DNA of 64,000 nucleotides from Kineothrix alysoides. GTDB taxonomy: Bacteria; Bacillota; Clostridia; Lachnospirales; Lachnospiraceae. Location: the NCBI RefSeq assembly GCF_000732725.1, contig NZ_JPNB01000002.1, positions 124,001 to 188,000 on the forward strand, in the 5' to 3' direction. Positions 45,901-54,660 of this stretch are shown one piece after another (the first letter of the stretch is position 1; every line of letters begins with the position of its first letter). Under the pieces are notes generated by a model. The model saw nothing but the letters and a program-made list of their open reading frames with translations, was not told the origin of the DNA and did not search any database. The translations under genes and the position numbers were made by a program.

Positions 45901-46341
45901 TTATCTGGTTTCAAGCATTCTCCGAAAAGATTCCTCAAACTTCACATCGTCCTCCTCCGTTCTCTTCTTCGGTCCCTTTAAATGGCTTTTTCCCGATTTG
46001 CGCCTCTCGGATTTGGCGATATGACGTTCCATAAGCATAGTGTCAATATTCTCGTTGGTATACCACTTTCCGCTTTGGTGAATGGCCCTTACGCCCTTTC
46101 CCAATGCCATGACCGCCACACCGTAATCCTGCGTTACAATGACGTCTCCCTTTTCACTTAAGGAAAACAGCTTGAAATCTGCCGCATCTGCTCCTCTGTC
46201 CACAATTACCACCTCGGAATATTCCGAGCGGAGAACATGGGCATTGTCACAAACTAAAATTACCCGAATATTTTTCTCTTTCGCCACTCTTTCCACAATT
46301 GCCACTACCGGGCAGGCATCGGCATCCACAAGAATCTTCAT
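45901..46341 (-). CDS. YaiI/YqxD family protein (DUF188)
   Basis: The 146-residue product matches the DUF188 family, which has a PIN-like fold: MKILVDADACPVV at the start, VDRGADAADFKLFSLSEKGDVIVTQDYGVA in the centre, and a basic tail with HLKGPKKRTEEDD. A nuclease or RNA-binding role is likely but unproven. Confidence 0.93.
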   Translation of the reverse strand: MKILVDADACPVVAIVERVAKEKNIRVILVCDNAHVLRSEYSEVVIVDRGADAADFKLFSLSEKGDVIVTQDYGVAVMALGKGVRAIHQSGKWYTNENIDTMLMERHIAKSERRKSGKSHLKGPKKRTEEDDVKFEESFRRMLETR

Positions 46342-46646
46342 ATTATTATCCCCATCTTTCTCTTTATTTTCCTAAAAACTGCCAAAATAAAAATGTGCTT
46401 TGGCCACGCAGCTTTTGTTCCTCGTGTGCAGCCGTGTATCGCTTACCCGAAAGTCAGCAGAAGTGTTTTTCCTATCATGCCACATCGCCTGCGCTGCGTC
46501 AATAATCTTGTTACTGTTCACTCTGTTCTCAGTAACATAATCTTCGACTTTTTCCGACTTTTATATTGACTTATCTTTTCATGGCCCTCATACTTAAAGT
46601 ATCAACCATACTCAATGTGTGATAAACGGAAAGGATGTGATTGCCG
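46342..46646. other. divergent intergenic region
   Basis: About 300 bases between DUF188 (minus) and HD (plus) genes. It contains copy 2 of the 27-bp palindrome (46510-46536) and the HD gene ribosome binding site AAAGGA near 46631. No promoter is certain and no small gene is seen. Confidence 0.5.
46510..46536. repeat. 27-bp palindromic repeat, copy 2
   Basis: Matches 40054-40080 with a single change (C to T at the centre). The GTTACTG/CAGTAAC ends pair to a 7-bp stem. Confidence 0.8.
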
Positions 46647-47141
46647 ATGGACATTACAGTATCGGATGAGATTGAAGCGGAGTTTTTAGAGCTCATACAG
46701 AGCATACTGGGCGATAGCGAATTCAAAAAGCTTACCATGTACAGACAGCATTTCGGGACTACCCGTTTGATGCACAGCTTGAATGTCTCTTATCTTTCAT
46801 GGTTAATGGCTTCCAGATTCGGCTGGGATACCAGCGTTGCGGCACGAGCAGGTCTGCTGCATGATTTTTGCCTGTATGACTTTAAGGAAAAATTGCCTAA
46901 GGGCACATTTCAGGCTTTTCATCATCCGAAGGTCGCTGCTAGAACGAGTGGAGAGCGTTTCAAGCTCCATGAAAAAGAACGTCAGGCTATTTTGTCACAT
47001 ATGTTTCCTCTAGGGCCTTTGCCCCAAAGCAAAGAAGCGTGGCTTATCAGCCTTACTGATAAGGTGTGTGCAGTTACAGAGGCGTGCAGACTGAATATAG
47101 CACTGGCAAGACAGGATAGGGTTGTTATAACCCCTGCATAG
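46647..47141 (+). CDS. HD domain protein
   Basis: About 164 residues with an HD-type metal phosphohydrolase core: TRLMHSLNVSYLSWLMASRFGWDTSVAARAGLLHDFCLYDF holds the H...HD pattern, followed by FHHPKVAARTSGERF. The substrate may be a nucleotide or cyclic nucleotide. Start is ATG at 46647 or TTG at 46641; AAAGGA is 6 bases before the TTG and 12 before the ATG. A strong terminator follows. Confidence 0.85.
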   Translation: MDITVSDEIEAEFLELIQSILGDSEFKKLTMYRQHFGTTRLMHSLNVSYLSWLMASRFGWDTSVAARAGLLHDFCLYDFKEKLPKGTFQAFHHPKVAARTSGERFKLHEKERQAILSHMFPLGPLPQSKEAWLISLTDKVCAVTEACRLNIALARQDRVVITPA

Positions 47142-47161
47142 TAATCTCTTTAAATGTTAAA

Positions 47162-47212
47162 AAGTGTGTTTTGCCGAAGGCCTATATGGCTTTGGCAAAC
47201 ACACTTCTTTTT
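47162..47212. terminator. bidirectional terminator
   Basis: AAGTGTGTTTTGCC (47162-47175) pairs with GGCAAACACACTT (47194-47206), with an inner GGCC stem, followed by CTTTTTA on the plus strand and TTTTTAA on the minus strand. It serves the HD gene and the convergent flavodoxin gene. Confidence 0.85.
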
Positions 47213-47332
47213 ATGTAACAGGAAAGTGCTCCTATAAAACAAATAGATGCGCAGTTGTATGCGCAAAAAACGCTGTGCTGCCAAAGTCTTTCGTCACAAA
47301 GTATTCGAAGCACACATTTGTTCTTTATTCCT

Positions 47333-47857
47333 TTATATCTGCTTAGCACAGATAATAAGGGGCTTTATGTTTTCCTTCGAGGAATTATCGCTGGACTTTT
47401 CAAACAAGCTAATCATTTCCATATCCTGCTGTGTCTTTTCCTTCTTCTTTTTCATCACTTTATACATAGTCTTTAGCATGATTCTTGGGATGAATCCCAT
47501 CTTTTCAAAGTTAATCCCTCCTTCTAAATAAAAAAAGGGAATTTCCTTTTGCTCTTCCTTGGTTAGATTATTATCTTTTACTGTAAGAATAGCCTCCTCC
47601 GCCTTCATAGGCATGCCGCCAACCGCATATAAGATCAGCTTTTTGCCGTTCAGTTCCGGCATTTTCTTTACTTTCTCCCATCCGCTTATCTTTCCTGCCA
47701 TAATCCCTGCACCATAGATAATTACATCATTCTCCTTTAAACGCTGCTGCGTTATCTCCTTGTAGCTTACCGCTTTGCATGCAAGCTCCTCCGCTATCCA
47801 CTTTCCGTATTTTTCGCTAAACCCCGTCTTACTGTTATACACTACAACTCGCTTCAT
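47333..47857 (-). CDS. flavodoxin domain protein
   Basis: The 174-residue product starts MKRVVVYNSKTGFSEKYGKWIAEEL, the FMN phosphate-binding loop of flavodoxins, and has YGAGIMAGKISGWEKVKKMPELNGKKLILYAVGG, as in the HemG-like/flavodoxin_5 group. It overlaps the marR stop by 4 bases. MarR-controlled flavodoxins often respond to redox or quinone stress; that is an inference here. Confidence 0.88.
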   Translation of the reverse strand: MKRVVVYNSKTGFSEKYGKWIAEELACKAVSYKEITQQRLKENDVIIYGAGIMAGKISGWEKVKKMPELNGKKLILYAVGGMPMKAEEAILTVKDNNLTKEEQKEIPFFYLEGGINFEKMGFIPRIMLKTMYKVMKKKKEKTQQDMEMISLFEKSSDNSSKENIKPLIICAKQI

Positions 47858-48327
47858 TTATCTCTCCTCCCTATTCGCATAAGATTTTTTTCAATTTTTG
47901 TCATCACCTTATATGTAAGCTTCACTTCTTCCTTCGTGACTCCATCATAAAGTCCCGTCATAAATTTCTCTTCCTGTTCACGGTATCTGTCGCTCAATAT
48001 TCCTATTTTCTCCGTCGCTGCCACCCTCACTTTTCTTCTATCCTCCTTATCGTAAAAAGTGGTAACGAACCCGGCCTTCTCCAGCTTATTTACAAGCTGC
48101 TTCACATTCTGATGCGAGCTGCCCATCACATCTGCAAGTTCATTGATCATGGGCGGTGTCCCTTGAAATACAGAAAGACAGATGAGAAGGAAAAACTGCT
48201 TACATGTAATTTCTTCATAAAAAGTGTCCCCCGCTGCCTGCAAACGGTTCCCGAATGCGAAGAACAAACCGAACAGGGCCCTCTCATCATCAAGGCCTTC
48301 CAATAATTTATCTCTATCTATACTCAT
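47854..48327 (-). CDS. MarR family transcriptional regulator
   Basis: The 157-residue product has a winged helix (ITCKQFFLLICL, MINELADVMGSSHQNVKQLVNKLEKAGFVTTFYDKEDRRKVRVAATEK) with the DxR wing motif. It is first in an operon with the flavodoxin gene. A 20-bp perfect palindrome overlaps its promoter, indicating autorepression. The leader holds a seven-copy tandem repeat. AAGGAG lies 9 bases before the ATG. Confidence 0.92.
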   Translation of the reverse strand: MSIDRDKLLEGLDDERALFGLFFAFGNRLQAAGDTFYEEITCKQFFLLICLSVFQGTPPMINELADVMGSSHQNVKQLVNKLEKAGFVTTFYDKEDRRKVRVAATEKIGILSDRYREQEEKFMTGLYDGVTKEEVKLTYKVMTKIEKNLMRIGRRDK

Positions 48328-48417
48328 AGTATTTAACTCCTTAAAGTATGCAATTGGGGCACATATTCCGTTTTTATAATCTTTTTTTTCTTGATTTTCT
48401 CGATTCCCCGGGTTTTT

Positions 48418-48529
48418 TATTTTCCGGTCCTCCTATTTTCCGGTCCTCCTATTTTCCGGTCCTCCTATTTTCCGGTTCTCCTATTTTCCGGCTCTCCTAT
48501 TTTCCGGCTCTCCTATTTTCCGGCTCTCC
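48418..48529. repeat. 16-bp tandem repeat, seven copies
   Basis: Seven exact-length units (minus strand GGAGRRCCGGAAAATA) run without gaps from 48418 to 48529, with a partial eighth at the right end. On the minus strand the first three units read GGAGAGC, the fourth GGAGAAC, the last three GGAGGAC. All seven are inside the transcribed leader of the marR-flavodoxin operon, 90-200 bases before the ATG. A 16-base period is not a multiple of three, so the array is not coding. Confidence 0.95.
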
Positions 48530-48567
48530 TATTTTTTAACTTTTTTATTTTTTGGTTTTTCTTTATA

Positions 48568-48602
48568 TTATGTAATATATTACATAAATATATATTTGTC
48601 AA
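48568..48602 (-). promoter_or_regulatory. marR operon promoter with MarR-type operator
   Basis: On the minus strand, -35 TTGACA (48597-48602), 17-base spacer, -10 TATATT (48574-48579). A perfect 20-bp palindrome TTATGTAATATATTACATAA (48568-48587) covers the -10 element and the start region, as expected for repression by the MarR protein encoded downstream. Confidence 0.8.
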
Positions 48603-48670
48603 TCCTTTAAGCAGAAAGCATGTTTCATCGTCTTTTCTGATAGTATAACAACTACAATCACATATTTCTC

Positions 48671-48698
48671 TTGAAAAAAATGCGGCTTCCCTTATAAT
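48671..48698 (+). promoter_or_regulatory. sigma-A promoter of the CLC gene
   Basis: -35 TTGAAA (48671-48676), 16-base spacer, -10 TATAAT (48693-48698). Start of transcription near 48705 leaves a leader of only about 15 bases, too short for a riboswitch. Confidence 0.75.
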
Positions 48699-48720
48699 AT
48701 TATTTGGAGATGATATTAAT

Positions 48721-49941
48721 ATGAATTATTGGAAAAGAGTAAGAAATCAATTGATTTTTATAGGGCTTGCAGTTCCCCTGGGCATAGCTGCCGGATCTAT
48801 CGCTGCCTTGTTCGGCAGGGTTCTGCTTTATATTGGGAATATTAGAGATGAATATGTTTACTTTCTGCTCCCTTTTCTCGGCGCCATCGGTGTCCTCATC
48901 CTATGGAGCTATCAGAAATTCGGAGGCAGGAGCAGTAAAGGAATGACTTTGCTCTTCGAAGCCGGACACGGCTCAAAGGAAGCGATACCTCTGCGTCTGG
49001 TCCCCTTCGTTATTATGGGAACATGGCTCACTCATCTCTTCGGTGGAAGTGCCGGAAGGGAAGGAGTTGCCGTTCAGATAGGAGGAACCCTCGGCCATTC
49101 GCTCGGCAGACGGCTTTCTATAGAAAACGGAGAGAAAATATTATTGATTACGGGAATGGCAGCCGGTTTTTCCGGCCTATTCAGAACTCCCCTCGCGGCT
49201 ACCTTTTTCGCTCTCGAGGTGCTGACCGTGGGCGTATTGGAATACAAGGCCCTGCTGCCGGCTTTGACTGCGGCATTTACCGCAAGCTATATTTCCGGTG
49301 TACTGGGCCTTGAAAAATTCTCCCACACTCTGGCAAAGGGCTTTCCGTTTTCACCCTCCCTGCTTTTCAAGCTGCTTCTCCTCGGCGTATTATTCGGGAT
49401 AATAGGATGGCTTTTTTCTTATCTTCTGCATAGGATAAAAAGATTTTTTTCAGAAAAGGGGAAAAATCCTCTTCTGCGTATTCTAATCGCCGGTACCGCA
49501 ATAGGCCTCCTTTCACTGCTTTGTTTTCAAGGGAGGTACTCAGGTCTGGGCACCAACTTGATTTCCATGAGCCTTAACGAAGGCGTTTATTCTTGGGATT
49601 TCGCTTTGAAATTTCTTTTTACGATACTTACTTTATCGGTAGGCTTTCAGGGAGGCGAGGTCACTCCTTTATTTTCCATCGGTGCTACTCTTGGTGCATT
49701 TCTCGCATCACTGCTCGGTCTCCCCGTCGCTTTCACTGCCGCCTTAGGCTACGCAGCAGTATTCGGCAGCGCCAGCAATACTTTGTTCGCGCCCATTCTG
49801 ATAGGCATGGAGGTCTTCGGCCCTGAACTGCTGCCTTACTTTATCGCGGTGTGCGGACTCTCTTATGCCTGCAACGGCAACCTGTCCATTTACCCGCTTC
49901 AAAAAAAGAAAATCAAAAAAGAAAAAAGTGAGGCTATCTAA
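48721..49941 (+). CDS. CLC family anion transporter, CLC-F-like
   Basis: The 406-residue protein has the compact CLC fold with ten or more hydrophobic helices. GSAGREGVAVQIGG carries the gating glutamate, and GGEVTPLFSIGATLG is the second selectivity loop. The usual GSGIP anion motif is replaced (FEAGHGSKEAIPLR), and IPLRLVPFVIMGTWLTHLFGGSAGREG resembles bacterial fluoride/proton antiporters. The fluoride assignment is likely but needs comparison. No fluoride riboswitch is present. Ends 8 bases inside the convergent neighbour. Confidence 0.85.
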   Translation: MNYWKRVRNQLIFIGLAVPLGIAAGSIAALFGRVLLYIGNIRDEYVYFLLPFLGAIGVLILWSYQKFGGRSSKGMTLLFEAGHGSKEAIPLRLVPFVIMGTWLTHLFGGSAGREGVAVQIGGTLGHSLGRRLSIENGEKILLITGMAAGFSGLFRTPLAATFFALEVLTVGVLEYKALLPALTAAFTASYISGVLGLEKFSHTLAKGFPFSPSLLFKLLLLGVLFGIIGWLFSYLLHRIKRFFSEKGKNPLLRILIAGTAIGLLSLLCFQGRYSGLGTNLISMSLNEGVYSWDFALKFLFTILTLSVGFQGGEVTPLFSIGATLGAFLASLLGLPVAFTAALGYAAVFGSASNTLFAPILIGMEVFGPELLPYFIAVCGLSYACNGNLSIYPLQKKKIKKEKSEAI

Positions 49942-50869
49942 TGTCCAGCCGCCCGAAGCTTTTTAACTGCAGCAACTTTTCAATTGCTTTGCCGGACTTC
50001 CACCAGTTCTCACTGATCGCGAACGCCTCGGGATACTTGCCGCCGTTATACCACTCCCACGGAATATCCCAGACACCGTTTTCGGGGCGCTGGTCAATGA
50101 TAGCATCCAGTGCTTTCTCTACTTCTTCTTTATTTTCCTCATAATACTTACTCTCGGGAGACCAGACGAATTCCAGCGGATTTGCCATGAAATTATCCTT
50201 TTCCGTCTCTATCTTTTGCCGTACTGCACAGGAAACCTTTTCACATAAATATGCAAAGTCAAAGTCTTCCGTAAGCCCTGCGGCCTCTATATCCTCCAGC
50301 AGCTCGCAGTAACCTCCTACTCCCATATCCCCCAATTGCTCTGTTCCCCCTAACCGCTCAATCAACGAGTTCGTATACTTTTTCGCCATTTGGTACAAGC
50401 CTGATTCTTTTTCTCCATACCGAAGGATGAAACCGCATAAGCTCGCTGTCGTTCCTGTACTTTGGAACTCATTGTCCTTCGGATTATAATCCCACCAGAC
50501 GCCATGTGGATAATTATCATTAGACGGAATGGTAAAAATCCATCCGTAATCTGCCCTATGCTCCGTATTCTCCAAATAACGGAAGATTCCGCGATAAAAC
50601 GGATGCTCCATATCGAGGAATTCCATCTGCCGGAGCAGTCTGATGACGATTTGTGCATTGTACGGGGTGGAATCCGGGTTCCAGCTATCCGGGTCAATCG
50701 TATTGCCAAAGCCGCCGTCACTGTTCTGATAGCTGGACAAGACTAAAAGAACAGCCTCCTTGCTTCCATTTTCAAACCAGTATTGCCATAATGCGAAGTC
50801 CAGAGGCCTCGCATTTCTGTAGACCCATTTCTTAATTTCCTGAAATGCGCCAACGCTCAATTTTTTCAT
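49934..50869 (-). CDS. prenyltransferase/squalene-cyclase-like alpha-toroid protein
   Basis: The 311-residue product has repeats of the alpha/alpha-toroid type: LVLSSYQNSDGGFGNTIDPDSWNPDSTPYNAQIVIRLL near residues 40-80 has a QxxDGGFG motif. It lacks the DCTAE-like catalytic acid motif of triterpene cyclases and has no signal peptide. Function unknown. It overlaps the CLC gene 3' end by 8 bases. Confidence 0.75.
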   Translation of the reverse strand: MKKLSVGAFQEIKKWVYRNARPLDFALWQYWFENGSKEAVLLVLSSYQNSDGGFGNTIDPDSWNPDSTPYNAQIVIRLLRQMEFLDMEHPFYRGIFRYLENTEHRADYGWIFTIPSNDNYPHGVWWDYNPKDNEFQSTGTTASLCGFILRYGEKESGLYQMAKKYTNSLIERLGGTEQLGDMGVGGYCELLEDIEAAGLTEDFDFAYLCEKVSCAVRQKIETEKDNFMANPLEFVWSPESKYYEENKEEVEKALDAIIDQRPENGVWDIPWEWYNGGKYPEAFAISENWWKSGKAIEKLLQLKSFGRLDIR

Positions 50870-50907
50870 ATTGTTTCTCCTTCGGATAATTTATACTTTA
50901 CTCCATA

Positions 50908-50950
50908 ATAAAAGATATCCGCCGCCTTTTGTTGTAAAAAAGCGACGGAT
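50908..50950 (-). terminator. terminator downstream of tag
   Basis: The minus strand forms a strong stem (50937-50950 with 50917-50930; ATCCGTCGC against GCGGCGGAT with wobble pairs and an A/T extension) followed by ATCTTTTATT. Confidence 0.8.
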
Positions 50951-50956
50951 TTCCTA

Positions 50957-51025
50957 TTACTGCTCCGCATTAATAGCTATAACCTTCAGTCTCTGGGACT
51001 GCATATCTTCATCCAGCACCTCCAT
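50957..51025 (-). CDS. possible 22-residue peptide coupled to tag
   Basis: The tag stop and an ATG overlap as TGATG; the frame that follows reads MEVLDEDMQSQRLKVIAINAEQ-stop, 22 residues with charged, protein-like composition, and ends just before the terminator. It may be a true small peptide, or the tail of a lost gene. There is no other evidence. Confidence 0.3.
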   Translation of the reverse strand: MEVLDEDMQSQRLKVIAINAEQ

Positions 51026-51606
51026 CACCTGAACTCTACCGGATACTCATCTATAACCTGCTGATATCTAAAGCAGTGAACATCATGATCATTAATAATC
51101 CCACAAGCCTGCAAATGAGAATACACCGTAGTGGAACCGAGATATTTAAATCCTCTCTTTTTCAGCTCTTTGCTTACTGCATCCGATAAATCATTGCTCG
51201 CGACCGGTACAATTCTATGATTCTCATAAACAATACTCTTATACCCGCTATACCCCCACAGAAATCGATCAAAGGAACTGAATTCATCGATTATCTTCTT
51301 ATATGCCCTTGCATTATCGATAACTGCACGGATTTTTCGGACAGACTTTATCATATCCTCCGTCCCCATGATTCTTTCTATATCCGCATCCCCATACAAA
51401 GCAATTTTCTCATAATCAAAATTATCGAAGCACTTACAGAAGGTTTTTCTCTTCTTAAGCATCATCGTCCAGTTCAACCCGCACTGCATGACCTCCATCA
51501 TCAGAAATTCGAAGTGCTTCCTATCATCATGCAGCGGAATCCCCCATTCCCTATCATGGTACTCTTCATTGATCCCGCCGTCCTTGCACCAATTACATTT
51601 ATCCAT
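51025..51606 (-). CDS. tag: DNA-3-methyladenine glycosylase I
   Basis: Tag removes 3-methyladenine from DNA. The 193-residue product has the zinc ligands Cys4 (MDKCNWC) and His17 (EEYHDREWGIPLHDD), and the C-terminal pair in ACGIINDHDVHCF. CGLNWTMMLKKRKTFCKCF is the conserved core. Length is standard. Confidence 0.95.
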   Translation of the reverse strand: MDKCNWCKDGGINEEYHDREWGIPLHDDRKHFEFLMMEVMQCGLNWTMMLKKRKTFCKCFDNFDYEKIALYGDADIERIMGTEDMIKSVRKIRAVIDNARAYKKIIDEFSSFDRFLWGYSGYKSIVYENHRIVPVASNDLSDAVSKELKKRGFKYLGSTTVYSHLQACGIINDHDVHCFRYQQVIDEYPVEFR

Positions 51607-51635
51607 ACATGGCCTTCCTTTTGACTCTTATGCCC

Positions 51636-54600
51636 CTATTGTGAAATTGCCGCATAAATATCCTGAATATCCTGAACAGTCTGCTCCGGAATAGGCGCAG
51701 GCTGCGGCTGCGGTCTGGCAATATAATATCCCTGCAAGTAATCAACCCCTAAGCCGATAAGAGTGCGAAGCTCTTCATAGGTCTCCACTCCTTCCGCAAT
51801 CACATATATGCCGCGGCCTTCGGTATACGACAGCAGATTCTGTAAAAGCTTGCGCCGGTTCGCATCGTTATCGATGTTGCGCACAATGGAAATATCCAGC
51901 TTTACAAAATTAGGCTCAATCGCTAACAAGGCTGCATCGGAATTATATCCGGTACCAAAATCATCCAGAGCAATCTGGCAGTTCCACTGCGCAGCCCACT
52001 CCAGCTTTCTGCGAGTTGCCATTTCGGTGGACCGTTCCTCTTCTGTAATCTCAATAATCACCCTGGAAAGCAAATGCGAAAACCTCTCCTGAATATACTT
52101 CTCGTCCTTGGCATTTAACTGCTGACTGGCAATGGAATTCACAAATATACGGATAGAAGACGCTGCATCCGTCAGCTTCTCGAATGCTGCAAGGCTCTGC
52201 CGCCAGGTCAGCCGCTCTATCGCATAGAGCTTAGACTGCGACTTCGCTAACATCAGCACCTCCATCGGAGACTTGATACTCTCCAAAGTAGGACGCATTA
52301 AAGCTTCATATCCGAATACCTCTCCATTTCTCGCATCCACGATAGGCTGAAAATGGAACGTTACCTTCTCCTTATCTATAAGACGGTTAATTTCCTCCTG
52401 ATTCTGCAATAAATAAGAGTCTCTTTTATAATGCTCCATATCGAACTCGCCGAACTCGCCCTTCGTAGTATTCTTCACCTGATACATTGCGAAATCGGCG
52501 TATTTAAGAAGCTTGTCATAGGAAGTGGCATGGTCGGGATACCAAGCGATTCCCGCAGAGGCACGGATATTGATACTGGTATTGTCCGGCAGGAAAAATA
52601 TGGTCTGCCGGACGCCCTCCTCCAGCACATGAATAATCTCCTGCACCTCCTCCCTCGAGGAATAGCCCGAAAAAAGCACATAGAACTCATCCCCTGACAT
52701 ACGGGCAACAAGCGTCTGCTTCGGCGAATAACGCCGCAACGCCTCCGCCGTACTGCGGATGTAAGCATCTCCGCTGTCATGTCCATAAGTATCGTTGATG
52801 AACTTCAGATTATCCAAATCCAGCATTACCATCGCCGCAATGCCAAGCTCTTGCGGATTGTTGAAACGCTTTTTAAGCTCCACGCTGAACGCCCGCCTGT
52901 TGAGCAGGTCTGTCAGCAAATCATAATCCCTCTCACGCTCAATCTTGCGCCTCTTTAAAATTTCTTGTGTGACATCGCTGACTACTCCTGTGATATGTTT
53001 ATTGGAGGAAACTACGTGAAGCCTCACCCATCTCGGCGCTTCCGGCGGATACCCTATCCGGAGAATCTTCGTGCTCCCGTCCTCCGTTCTATCCTCCACT
53101 TGCCTGTTCAAGGTCTCCATCCACTCGCCGAATTCCTGCTTATCGACAGTTCCGTCTGCAGCCAGCTCACTATTGAATCCCAGCATCTCGAAAAAACGTC
53201 CCGTACAAAATACACGATCCGAATCCGGCTGCGTCTCAAAGGCACCTATTTCCACTCCCGCCATATCGATAATCTGAGAAAGGCGGCTGGCCTCCCTCGC
53301 TACCCGCGAGCTAAGCGTCTCAATAGCCCCTGACAGCTCGTCAATTTCCGAAATCTTCAGCTTGCCGAGCGCAAGAGGGCGGCTGGGGTCACTCTCACGA
53401 AGCTGCCTGAGAAGTCTGGTAATAGGATGTGCTACCATCAAACCGGCAGCCCAAGCGGCAGTAAGGCCCAACCCGAGAGAGATTCCCCAAGTCAGCCAGA
53501 TTGAACCGGATACTCCCCGCGAAAAGCCCAGAAGCTGTTCATCATCCAGCATTCCAATCAATGCCCATCTCTCATTCTCAAAGGGCGTATTGGTATTATA
53601 AAGATTGAAGTATTGTATACATCCGTAGACATCTCTCTCATGGCCGGAAGTATCATCGATTACCCGATATGCATCCGCATATTCATCTTCCTGCATAAAA
53701 CTCATCTGCTTTGCCATTCCAAAACGGTGCTTAAAGGCCGGTCCGGTGGAAAGCTGCGTATGGAAGGTCAACCCTTCTCCTGTTGCGACGCCGACAAAGT
53801 ACATTCCTTGTTTCTCTGCATCCAATTCCTGATACGGCATCTGCTTACTCAGGTAATCGATGGAAAGCTCTACTCCCAGTATCGCGCACACCACTCCATT
53901 CTGGTCCCTCAGAGGCATTGAATAGGTAATCGTATCCAGGCTGTCTCCCGTCGCGCGAAAAACCGGGCTCCAATATCCCAAGTCTTTTTCCTTGATTTCC
54001 GGATACTCCAGAGCAGCCTCATAAGGCTTGCTATAATAATTCCAGCCAGCCAAATCGTCAGGGGCAAAGCTTATATAGCACTGCCAGTTGGAATCCAATG
54101 GTATCCCCAACTCTTTGGAAATACGTACCGGAGCATACAAAAGCAGTAAATCAGAGTTATTGGCCGAATTGGTTGCCGGGTCCATATCGCGGATGTACAG
54201 GCCGTGCTTTTGCATCTGCCCGGTCTTATCATACCCTTCTCCATCTGTAAGAATAAGAAAAGCCCCCGTCACCAAATTACGGCGCAGCAAACTAATCAAC
54301 TCCGGCGCACTTTGTCTCAGAATCTCATTTCTGAGCGAGGTGCCTGCCTCACCTATCTGAATCGGTTCTTCATTGAATATTCCCCGGATATTCTCTGCCG
54401 CCGGATCCAAGTTGGACCAGCGCGACAGCATCTCGCTTTGAAGATAGTTACGGCGGTTATTCACTTCTCCATTCAGAATATCAAAGGCATTGTGATTCAG
54501 CTTTTCAAGGGTACCGCCCCAAATGATATTGATGGAAAAAAGTCCCGCCTGCACGAACAAGGCAACGATTACCGGTATCAAAATGCGTTTCATAATCGAT

Positions 54601-54644
54601 TGCCCGGACTTGCGGGATCTATCTTTTATTTTCTTTTGTTCCAT
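51636..54644 (-). CDS. dCache-HAMP-PAS-GGDEF-EAL transmembrane c-di-GMP enzyme
   Basis: This 1002-residue protein has TM1 (about 20-43), an extracytoplasmic dCache-type sensor (44-377; GYWSPVFRATGDSLDTITYSMPLRDQNG), TM2 (about 380-404), HAMP (405-457), a PAS-like domain (about 458-565), GGDEF (572-740; signature is SGDEF at 650-654) and EAL (745-980). EAL catalytic residues are all present: Glu780, Asn836, Glu865, Asp894-Asp895, Lys915, Glu951, Gln971. The diguanylate cyclase site has Ser for the first Gly, so phosphodiesterase activity is the safer call. It lies 16 bases after a binding-lipoprotein gene. Confidence 0.95.
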   Translation of the reverse strand: MEQKKIKDRSRKSGQSIMKRILIPVIVALFVQAGLFSINIIWGGTLEKLNHNAFDILNGEVNNRRNYLQSEMLSRWSNLDPAAENIRGIFNEEPIQIGEAGTSLRNEILRQSAPELISLLRRNLVTGAFLILTDGEGYDKTGQMQKHGLYIRDMDPATNSANNSDLLLLYAPVRISKELGIPLDSNWQCYISFAPDDLAGWNYYSKPYEAALEYPEIKEKDLGYWSPVFRATGDSLDTITYSMPLRDQNGVVCAILGVELSIDYLSKQMPYQELDAEKQGMYFVGVATGEGLTFHTQLSTGPAFKHRFGMAKQMSFMQEDEYADAYRVIDDTSGHERDVYGCIQYFNLYNTNTPFENERWALIGMLDDEQLLGFSRGVSGSIWLTWGISLGLGLTAAWAAGLMVAHPITRLLRQLRESDPSRPLALGKLKISEIDELSGAIETLSSRVAREASRLSQIIDMAGVEIGAFETQPDSDRVFCTGRFFEMLGFNSELAADGTVDKQEFGEWMETLNRQVEDRTEDGSTKILRIGYPPEAPRWVRLHVVSSNKHITGVVSDVTQEILKRRKIERERDYDLLTDLLNRRAFSVELKKRFNNPQELGIAAMVMLDLDNLKFINDTYGHDSGDAYIRSTAEALRRYSPKQTLVARMSGDEFYVLFSGYSSREEVQEIIHVLEEGVRQTIFFLPDNTSINIRASAGIAWYPDHATSYDKLLKYADFAMYQVKNTTKGEFGEFDMEHYKRDSYLLQNQEEINRLIDKEKVTFHFQPIVDARNGEVFGYEALMRPTLESIKSPMEVLMLAKSQSKLYAIERLTWRQSLAAFEKLTDAASSIRIFVNSIASQQLNAKDEKYIQERFSHLLSRVIIEITEEERSTEMATRRKLEWAAQWNCQIALDDFGTGYNSDAALLAIEPNFVKLDISIVRNIDNDANRRKLLQNLLSYTEGRGIYVIAEGVETYEELRTLIGLGVDYLQGYYIARPQPQPAPIPEQTVQDIQDIYAAISQ

Positions 54645-54660
54645 TTACGTCCTCTTCCTG

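Noticed and set aside
48418-48529. CRISPR-like array
   Set aside because: Units are contiguous 16-mers without spacers and there are no cas genes.
48348-48648. Two plus-strand reading frames with repeated PILLFSG/SSYFPVL peptides
   Set aside because: They are by-products of the 16-bp tandem repeat, which is not a multiple of three; no ribosome binding site, and the region is the leader of the opposite-strand operon.
48600-48720. Fluoride riboswitch before the CLC gene
   Set aside because: The promoter leaves only about 15 nt of leader and the riboswitch core sequence is absent.
51636-54644. Diguanylate cyclase as the main activity of the GGDEF-EAL protein
   Set aside because: The signature is SGDEF, while all EAL catalytic residues are intact, so cyclase activity cannot be claimed.
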